A DNA stretch of 6,493 bases from Bacteroidales bacterium. Its GTDB lineage: Bacteria > Bacteroidota > Bacteroidia > Bacteroidales > Muribaculaceae. Under the pieces are notes generated by a model. It did no database searches and had not been told where the DNA came from. It saw only the letters and a list, made by a program, of their open reading frames with translations. Position numbers and translations under genes: made by a program. This document shows, piece after piece, positions 1 through 5,251 of the stretch; position 1 is the stretch's first letter, and each line of letters begins with the position of its first letter. The stretch is taken from the NCBI GenBank assembly GCA_030526455.1, contig JAUNCU010000065.1:7467-13959 (forward strand), given 5' to 3'.

Positions 1-20
1 TTCAGGCTATCGCCAAATGA
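1..20 (+). CDS. C-terminal end of an unidentified upstream gene
   Basis: A forward frame enters from the left edge and reads Gln-Ala-Ile-Ala-Lys-stop, with TGA at 18-20. This stop overlaps the ATG of the amidase gene (17-19) in an ATGA arrangement, typical of translationally coupled genes in one operon. Only five or six codons are visible, so the product cannot be identified, and a frame this short could be open by chance. The ATGA overlap is the only real support. Confidence 0.35.
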
Positions 21-778
21 AGAAACTTCTGTTCATATTCCACGTGCTGCTCCTGCTGCTCTACAGTTGCGGGAGCAAAAGTCGCATCGCGCCACAGCCC
101 ACCATCGCTACGGCTCCCGCCAGCATCGACACAGCCATCACCCTCGTGCTCATCGACACGGTTTCGCCCGATGACACTATCGAGCAACTGGCCAACGACA
201 GCACCGACACCACAGCATATATCGACTACACCCACAAATTGCGCGCCGGCCATGCCAGCGTCGACACCTTCCGCATTGTGGATGTGCTAGTGCTGCACTC
301 CTCGCACGCCCTCGGTGCCGACACCTTCAGCGTGGATGGTGTGATTGCGCTCTACAACCGCTATCGGGTGGGCGCACATTACCTCATCGGCCGCGAGGGG
401 CAGATCTATCGGCTAGCGAACGAAAACGACGTGGCCTTCCATGCGGGCGAGAGTTTCTTGCCCTGCGACACCGCTCGCCGCTCGCTCAACCGCTGTTCGA
501 TAGGCATTGAAATCATCAACGGCAAAACCTCAGGCCCCACTCCAGAGCAATACGATGCGCTGCTGAGGCTCGTGGACGACATACGCGGCCGCCATCCCAT
601 CAGTTACATCTACGGCCACAGCCACATTGCCCCTAGCCGCAAAACCGACCCCTGGGCATTTGACTGGCCATACTTCTACGAGCAACTGCAATTCACCAAC
701 CCCGCGCATTCTGACACCACAATCGACTCAACCGCTGTCACTTTGCCCACTGATGGCCAAAGAATTGATGTCAAATAG
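17..778 (+). CDS. N-acetylmuramoyl-L-alanine amidase, Amidase_2/PGRP fold, predicted lipoprotein
   Basis: A 253-residue zinc amidase predicted to cut the bond between N-acetylmuramic acid and L-alanine in peptidoglycan. The N-terminus is a lipoprotein signal: MKK, a leucine-rich hydrophobic stretch, then a lipobox LYSC with Cys18 as the lipidated residue. The residues after Cys18 (GSKS) lack the acidic surface-export signal of Bacteroidetes, so I infer the periplasmic face of a membrane. Residues 19-84 form a Thr/Asp/Ala-rich linker and about 85-225 the catalytic domain. By analogy with AmpD, the zinc ligands are His94 (LVLHSS), His201 and Asp211, with Lys209 and Glu165 (SIGIEI) as catalytic residues. 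The motif GHSHIAPSRKTDP is followed by Trp where AmpD-type enzymes have Gly-Pro. The tail after 225 looks unstructured. The start is supported by the signal peptide and by the ATGA overlap with the preceding frame. It may act in wall recycling, remodelling or attack on other cells; the sequence does not decide. Confidence 0.88.
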   Translation: MKKLLFIFHVLLLLLYSCGSKSRIAPQPTIATAPASIDTAITLVLIDTVSPDDTIEQLANDSTDTTAYIDYTHKLRAGHASVDTFRIVDVLVLHSSHALGADTFSVDGVIALYNRYRVGAHYLIGREGQIYRLANENDVAFHAGESFLPCDTARRSLNRCSIGIEIINGKTSGPTPEQYDALLRLVDDIRGRHPISYIYGHSHIAPSRKTDPWAFDWPYFYEQLQFTNPAHSDTTIDSTAVTLPTDGQRIDVK

Positions 779-809
779 TCAACTAAAGAATAAAAAAACT
801 GCAAAAATT

Positions 810-842
810 CTTGCGGAAATAGAAAAATTATTACTAATTTTG
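810..842 (+). promoter_or_regulatory. Predicted Bacteroidetes-type sigma-ABfr promoter
   Basis: The -7 element TAATTTTG at 835-842 matches the Bacteroidetes consensus TAnnTTTG exactly. A -33 element CTTG lies at 810-813, with TTG matching the consensus. The spacing between TTG and the -7 box is 21 bases, within the usual range. The surrounding DNA is AT-rich and lies just after the amidase stop. Transcription should begin around 847-852, before the structured leader of glnN. No promoter of this quality is visible between the leader terminator and the glnN start. Found by eye, not by a scored search. Confidence 0.55.
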
Positions 843-865
843 CAAATCAAAATTTAAGCAGGGTT

Positions 866-1012
866 ATGATACTTGAAAGTTATATTTCAGGAACCAAGTT
901 CCCAAAGCTTTATTCCACCACTGGAGGAATGAAGCGTAGAGATGACTCCCTCAAAATCTGGCCTCGCTACCCATCACGAGAATTATCTACTGAAGACTCT
1001 TATCCACAATAA
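866..1012 (+). CDS. Possible 48-residue small protein or leader peptide before glnN
   Basis: An ATG at 866 opens a 48-codon frame ending in TAA at 1010-1012, starting MILESYISG and ending TEDSYPQ. It begins about 17 nt after the predicted transcription start and its stop lies inside the 3' arm of the leader terminator. The product is hydrophilic, rich in Ser, Tyr, Arg and Lys, with no signal peptide or membrane segment, and I recognise no family. The only glutamine is the last residue (CAA, 1007-1009). Codons such as ATA, TTA, AGA and CGA differ from the GC-rich preference of neighbouring genes. No good Shine-Dalgarno is visible, which is not decisive in Bacteroidetes. An open frame of this length can arise by chance, so it may be a true small gene, a regulatory leader peptide, or an accident in a structured RNA. 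Confidence 0.3.
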   Translation: MILESYISGTKFPKLYSTTGGMKRRDDSLKIWPRYPSRELSTEDSYPQ

Positions 1013-1023
1013 GAGCCTTTTTT
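997..1023 (+). terminator. Intrinsic terminator in the glnN leader
   Basis: A perfect 7-bp stem (CTCTTAT 997-1003 with ATAAGAG 1009-1015) has a 5-nt loop, CCACA, and is followed by CC and six T residues (1018-1023). It lies 35 bases before the glnN ATG and about 150 nt after the predicted promoter. Transcripts from that promoter must therefore either stop here or read through to express glnN. It could end an independent short transcript or act as an attenuator. Confidence 0.75.
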
Positions 1024-1058
1024 CGTTATTTATAATAGTTAGTTAAACATTAAGAGTT

Positions 1059-3248
1059 ATGTCACATTTAAGATTTAAAGAAGTGGAACTGGCATTTAAT
1101 AGGGAGCCAGTTACAGTTGATATTCCAAAGGAGGCTCCATCGGAATATTATGGTAAGTATGTGTTTAACAGAAAAGCCATGTTCAAGTATTTGCCTAAGA
1201 AGACATACGACGCACTCACCTACGCTATCGACAACAAAATGCCGCTCGACCTGGCAGTGGCCGACAGTGTGGCAGCGGGCATGCAGAAGTGGGCAATGGA
1301 AAAAGGCTGCACACACTACACCCACTGGTTTCACCCACTGAACGAAGGCACTGCAGAAAAGCACGACTCCTTCATTGAGCACGATGGCAAGAACGGCGTG
1401 ATTGAAGAATTTAGTGGCAAACTCCTCATCCAGCAAGAGCCCGACGCTTCCAGTTTCCCTAACGGCGGCATCCGCAACACTTTCGAAGCCCGCGGCTACT
1501 CGGCATGGGACATCTCTTCACCCGCATTCATCCACGACAACACCCTGTGCATCCCCACCATCTTCATTGCGTATTCAGGTGAGTCGCTCGACTATAAGAC
1601 TCCACTGCTGCGCGCACTCAACAGTGTCGACAAGGCCGCTACAGCCGTAGCACAATACTTCGACAAGAATGTGAAGCACGTGGTTTCCAACCTCGGCTGG
1701 GAACAGGAATACTTCCTGGTAGATGAAGCCCTCTTCGCCACCCGCCCCGACCTGATCATGACCGGTCGCACCCTCATGGGACACGAAAGCGCGAAGAACC
1801 AGCAACTTGAAGACCACTACTTCGGCGCTATCCCTATGCGCGTGGAAGAATTCATGCTCGATCTCGAAATTGAATGCCACAAACTTGGTATTCCTGCCAA
1901 GACCCGTCACAACGAGGTGGCTCCTAACCAATTCGAACTCGCGCCCATCTTCGAAGAAACCAACCTTGCCAACGACCACAACCTCCTCTTGATGAAGGTA
2001 ATGGCTCAGGTGGCACGTCGTCACCACTTCCGTGTGCTCCTCCACGAGAAACCCTTCGCCGGCATCAACGGTAGCGGTAAGCACAACAACTGGAGCCTGA
2101 GCACCGACACTGGCGTGCTGCTCTTCAAGCCCGGCAAAACCCCTGAAGAAAATCTCCAGTTCATCACTTTCATCAGCAATGTGATGAGCACCGTATATAA
2201 ATACAATGGCTTGCTGAAGGCTTCGATTTCATCGGCCACCAACGCTCACCGCCTCGGTGCCAACGAAGCGCCACCAGCCATCATCTCCATGTTCATGGGT
2301 TCGCAAATCAGCGCCATCCTCGAAAATCTCGTGAATGCAGAAACTGAGGACAGCCTGAAATTTGGCGACAAGTCGGGCCTTTCGCTGAACATGAATCAGA
2401 TTCCACAAATCCTCATCGACAACACCGACCGTAACCGCACTTCACCATTCGCCTTCACCGGCAACCGTTTCGAATTCCGCGCCGTGGGTTCGTCGGCCAA
2501 CTGCGCTAGCGCAATGATTGCACTCAACGCCGCCCTGGCCGAGCAACTCATGGAATTCAAGGAAGCCGTCGACGCCCGCGTGGAAAAAGGCGAAAAACTC
2601 TTCGACGCCATTCTCAACGAAAACAAGAAACTCATTAAAGAGTCGCAGGCCATCCACTTCGATGGCAACGGCTACAGCGACGAGTGGAAGGCCGAAGCCG
2701 AACGCCGCGGTCTCGACTGCGAAACTTCTGTGCCTCTGATTTTCGACCGTTACCTCGACGAGAAGACGGTGGCCATGTTCCAGAAGGTGGGCGTGTTCTC
2801 GAAGGTGGAACTCGAAGCCCGCAACGAGGTGAAGTGGGAAACCTACACCAAGAAGGTGCAAATCGAATCGCGCTGCTTTGGCGACATGGCGCTCAACCAC
2901 GTGATTCCTGTGGCTACCAAATATCAGAGCATGCTCCTCGACAATGTGTACAAGATCAAGAACCTCTTCCCCAAGGAGAAAGGCGAACAAATCGCCGCTC
3001 AGGATATGGCAATGATCGAAACCATGGCCGAGCACATGCAGTTCATCAAGGACAAGGTGCAGGAAATGATTGAGGCACGCAAGGTGGCCAACCGCATCGA
3101 AAGCGAACGCGAAAAGGCCATCGCCTACCACGACACCGTGGTGCCCTACCTCGACAGCATCCGCTACCACATCGACAAACTCGAACTCATGGTAGACGAC
3201 GAGATGTGGCCACTGCCTAAGTATCGCGAACTCCTCTTTATCAGATAA
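1059..3248 (+). CDS. glnN: Glutamine synthetase type III (GSIII)
   Basis: A 729-residue cytoplasmic enzyme that makes glutamine from glutamate, ammonia and ATP; about 730 residues is the usual length of the GlnN family, and the protein looks complete. Visible active-site motifs are GWEQEY at 213-218 (glutamates of the metal-binding sheet), KTRHNEVAPNQFELAP from 281, the nucleotide/glutamate loop GINGSGKHNNWS at 335-346, and GNRFEFRAVGSSAN from 468 with the catalytic-site arginines. The region after about 560 is a mostly helical, charged C-terminal extension characteristic of type III and absent from type I. The N-terminus (LRFKEVELAFNREP) agrees with family starts as I recall them, which supports ATG 1059; only a weak purine run (AAGAG) precedes it. 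It lies downstream of a promoter, structured leader and terminator, suggesting control by attenuation or read-through. The first 48 or so codons are AT-rich compared with the rest. Confidence 0.97.
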   Translation: MSHLRFKEVELAFNREPVTVDIPKEAPSEYYGKYVFNRKAMFKYLPKKTYDALTYAIDNKMPLDLAVADSVAAGMQKWAMEKGCTHYTHWFHPLNEGTAEKHDSFIEHDGKNGVIEEFSGKLLIQQEPDASSFPNGGIRNTFEARGYSAWDISSPAFIHDNTLCIPTIFIAYSGESLDYKTPLLRALNSVDKAATAVAQYFDKNVKHVVSNLGWEQEYFLVDEALFATRPDLIMTGRTLMGHESAKNQQLEDHYFGAIPMRVEEFMLDLEIECHKLGIPAKTRHNEVAPNQFELAPIFEETNLANDHNLLLMKVMAQVARRHHFRVLLHEKPFAGINGSGKHNNWSLSTDTGVLLFKPGKTPEENLQFITFISNVMSTVYKYNGLLKASISSATNAHRLGANEAPPAIISMFMGSQISAILENLVNAETEDSLKFGDKSGLSLNMNQIPQILIDNTDRNRTSPFAFTGNRFEFRAVGSSANCASAMIALNAALAEQLMEFKEAVDARVEKGEKLFDAILNENKKLIKESQAIHFDGNGYSDEWKAEAERRGLDCETSVPLIFDRYLDEKTVAMFQKVGVFSKVELEARNEVKWETYTKKVQIESRCFGDMALNHVIPVATKYQSMLLDNVYKIKNLFPKEKGEQIAAQDMAMIETMAEHMQFIKDKVQEMIEARKVANRIESEREKAIAYHDTVVPYLDSIRYHIDKLELMVDDEMWPLPKYRELLFIR

Positions 3249-3264
3249 TTCTACTCAACTCTTC

Positions 3265-3307
3265 ACCACCTTGCTGCTACCCCGTTGGCTGCAAGGTGGT
3301 TTTCTTT
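3265..3307 (+). terminator. Strong intrinsic terminator after glnN
   Basis: A 9-bp perfect GC-rich stem, CCACCTTGC (3266-3274) with GCAAGGTGG (3291-3299), can be extended by A3265-T3300. It encloses a 16-nt loop and is followed by the T-rich run TTTTCTTT. It begins 17 bases after the glnN stop. The T run ends only 8 bases before the ATG of the next gene, so there is no room for a normal promoter between them. Confidence 0.85.
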
Positions 3308-3315
3308 CATAATAC

Positions 3316-5193
3316 ATGGAAATTCTGAAACACGAATGCGGCATAGCAATGGTGAGATTGCTTAAGCCGGTGAATTACTACAAAGAAAAATACGGCACAG
3401 CCCAGTATGGCCTCAATAAACTCTACCTCCTCATGGAGAAGCAGCACAACCGTGGCCAAGAAGGCGCCGGCATAGGCTGCATCAATCTCGATGCCCAGCC
3501 CGGCAACGAATACATTTTCCGTGAGCGCGGATTGGGGTCGGGTGCCATCAGCGAAATTTTCGGCAATGCGCGCCAAGCCATCGCACAAGCACAGGCCACG
3601 GCTGAAAGCGAAACCGACTGCCCCTTCATCGGTCAGATCTATATGGGCCACCTGCGTTACAGCACCACAGGTAAACACGGCATCAGTTACGTGCATCCGT
3701 TTCTGCGCCGCCACAACTGGAAGTCGCGCAACTTGATGCTGTGCGGCAATTTCAATATCACTAATGTGGAAGAGGTTTTTGCCGAAATTGTGGCTGAAGG
3801 CCAGCACCCACGCATGTATGCCGACACCATTCTCCTGCTGGAGCAGATAGGGGCCGCCCTCGACAAGGAAAACCAGCGACTCTACGACCAGCACAAGGCC
3901 GACGGACTCGACGGCATCATGCTCACGAAGAAAATTGAGGACGAACTCAACGTCACCAATATCATCAAGTCGCCATCGGCCACTTGGGATGGCGGTTTCG
4001 TGATTTGCGGCATCATAGGCAGCGGCGATATTTTCATCGTGCGCGACCCGCACGGCATTCGTCCCTGCTTCTACTACCTCGACGAGGAGGTGTTTGTGGC
4101 AGCATCGGAGCGCCCCGTGATTCAAACGGCCATCAACGTGAAACGCAGCCAAATCCAGGAACTGCAGCCAGGCGAAGCCATTGTGGTGAAAAAGGACGGA
4201 ACAGTAAGCACCACACAGATATTGCCAAAACTCGACAACCAGCGCTGCTCATTTGAGCGCATCTACTTCTCGCGTGGCAGCGATGCCGATATCTATAAAG
4301 AGAGAAAGCAACTGGGCCGAAATCTTACGGAGAAAATCCTTCAAGCCGTGGACTACGACCTGGAGCACACCGTGCTTTCGTTTATCCCCAACACCGCCGA
4401 GGTGGCCTACATCGGTATGTGTGAAGGCATCGACGAGTATCTCAAGGCACAGCAACTGGAGCAAATCGCCACGCTCGACAGCAGCAGCCCTGATTTCAAG
4501 GAGCGTGTGAAGGCGATTCTGGAGCAGCATGTGAGAAAAGAGAAAATTGCTATCAAAGATATTAAACTGCGCACCTTCATCGCCGAGGGAAAATCGAGAG
4601 ATGAACTTGCCGCCCACGTCTACGATGTGACCTACGGCCAAGTGGAAAACGGCATCGACAATCTGGTGGTGATCGACGACAGCATCGTGCGCGGCACCAC
4701 ACTCAAGCAGTCGATTATCCGCATTCTCGACCGTCTGCATCCCAAGCGCATCATCATCGTGTCGTCGTCGCCACAAGTTCGCTTCCCCGACTATTACGGC
4801 ATCGACATGTCGCGCATGGCTGAGTTCTGCGCATTCCGCGCCGCCATCGCGCTGCTGAAGGAGAGAAGCATGGAGGATGTGATCAGCAATGTCTACCACA
4901 AGTGCAAGGCGCAAGAGCATCTGCCCAAAGAAGAGGTGGTGAACTATGTGACCGAAATCTACGCGCCTTTCACCGACGACGAGATTTCATGCAAAATCGC
5001 CGAAATGCTCACCGTGAGCCACATAGAGGCAGAGGTAAAGATTGTGTATCAGTCGATAGAAGGGCTGCACGATGCGATATCCGAGCATCCAGGCGACTGG
5101 TATTTCTCAGGCAAATACCCCACACCGGGTGGCACAAAGATGGTGAACCAGGCGTTCATCAACTGGTATGAAGGCAATCCCGATAAAAGATAA
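3316..5193 (+). CDS. purF: Amidophosphoribosyltransferase, long Bacteroidales-type PurF homologue
   Basis: A 625-residue protein with an N-terminal Ntn glutaminase and a C-terminal phosphoribosyltransferase domain, predicted to make 5-phosphoribosylamine from PRPP and glutamine. The glutaminase nucleophile is expected to be Cys8 (HECGIAM), exposed by removal of a 7-residue propeptide. The class II residues are recognisable: HLRYSTTG at 112-119, CGNFN at 143-147 and YADT at 168-171. The PRPP-binding loop is VVIDDSIVRGTT at 451-462, followed by SSSPQVRFPDYYGIDMSR. It is more than 100 residues longer than typical PurF (about 470-510), with extra sequence around 180-215 and 370-410 and a longer tail. 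Near the C-terminus, DWYFSGKYPT matches the region where Bacillus-type PurF carries two Fe-S cysteines; these are absent, as in E. coli. The start is supported by the Cys8 spacing. Whether this is the only PurF in the genome or a paralogue cannot be told from here. Confidence 0.9.
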   Translation: MEILKHECGIAMVRLLKPVNYYKEKYGTAQYGLNKLYLLMEKQHNRGQEGAGIGCINLDAQPGNEYIFRERGLGSGAISEIFGNARQAIAQAQATAESETDCPFIGQIYMGHLRYSTTGKHGISYVHPFLRRHNWKSRNLMLCGNFNITNVEEVFAEIVAEGQHPRMYADTILLLEQIGAALDKENQRLYDQHKADGLDGIMLTKKIEDELNVTNIIKSPSATWDGGFVICGIIGSGDIFIVRDPHGIRPCFYYLDEEVFVAASERPVIQTAINVKRSQIQELQPGEAIVVKKDGTVSTTQILPKLDNQRCSFERIYFSRGSDADIYKERKQLGRNLTEKILQAVDYDLEHTVLSFIPNTAEVAYIGMCEGIDEYLKAQQLEQIATLDSSSPDFKERVKAILEQHVRKEKIAIKDIKLRTFIAEGKSRDELAAHVYDVTYGQVENGIDNLVVIDDSIVRGTTLKQSIIRILDRLHPKRIIIVSSSPQVRFPDYYGIDMSRMAEFCAFRAAIALLKERSMEDVISNVYHKCKAQEHLPKEEVVNYVTEIYAPFTDDEISCKIAEMLTVSHIEAEVKIVYQSIEGLHDAISEHPGDWYFSGKYPTPGGTKMVNQAFINWYEGNPDKR

Positions 5194-5214
5194 CCAATTG
5201 ATTAGTGAAACATT

Positions 5215-5251
5215 GAGCGCTTCTCCATCACTGGGGAAGCGTTCTTTATTC
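5215..5251 (+). terminator. Intrinsic terminator after the purF-like gene
   Basis: A 12-bp stem pairs 5215-5226 with 5233-5244, including two G-U pairs, around the 6-nt loop ATCACT. It is followed by TTTATTCT. It begins 22 bases after the PurF stop. The T-rich run falls on the stop codon of the convergent recQ gene (5246-5248), so the two 3' ends are packed together. On the minus strand the hairpin is not followed by a continuous T run, so it serves recQ poorly. Confidence 0.75.

Larger units (their letters stand above)
849..1023 (+). ncRNA. Candidate structured leader RNA or independent small RNA upstream of glnN
   Basis: The region is bounded by a Bacteroidetes-type promoter (810-842) and an intrinsic terminator (997-1023), predicting an RNA of about 170 nt. 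Helices found by hand: GGAAC 890-894 with GTTCC 898-902; a 10-bp helix 907-916 with 926-935, with two further pairs inside its loop; GTAG 936-939 with CTAC 967-970, continued by AGAT 940-943 with ATCT 956-959; and TTTCAG 885-890 with CTGAAG 990-995, which would close the multibranch. The 885-889 strand can instead pair with TGAAA 874-878, so two folds compete. It could be a cis-acting attenuator of glnN, a free small RNA, or the mRNA of the small frame at 866-1012. I do not recognise it as a TPP, SAM, cobalamin, FMN or glutamine riboswitch, SRP RNA or tmRNA. The ends are inferred. Confidence 0.45.

Noticed and set aside
627..857. A +1-frame open reading frame crossing the amidase end into the intergenic region
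   Set aside because: It mostly overlaps the amidase in another frame, has a biased Pro/Thr/Ser-rich then Lys/Leu-rich composition following base content, and runs through the predicted promoter.
849..1023. Identification of the leader transcript as 6S RNA
   Set aside because: The length of about 170 nt fits, but the fold found by hand has several separate hairpins and its own terminator rather than one long interrupted hairpin with paired ends. I could not match conserved 6S sequence.
1031..1036. TATAAT just before glnN as a -10 promoter element
   Set aside because: Bacteroidetes primary sigma factor uses TAnnTTTG rather than TATAAT, no fitting -33 element is seen, and the region follows a T run where such AT-rich matches are expected by chance.
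2442..3170. Long minus-strand open frame opposite the 3' part of glnN
   Set aside because: It is antisense to a highly conserved gene, its product is a low-complexity run of His, Val, Glu and Phe typical of mirrored codons, and it has no recognisable domain.
3307..4152. Long minus-strand open frame opposite the N-terminal half of the purF-like gene
   Set aside because: It mirrors the codon bias of the forward gene, covers the catalytic motifs of a clear enzyme and shows no family features or start signals of its own.
4249..4920. Minus-strand open frame opposite the phosphoribosyltransferase domain
   Set aside because: Same reason: an antisense shadow of conserved coding sequence with no supported product.
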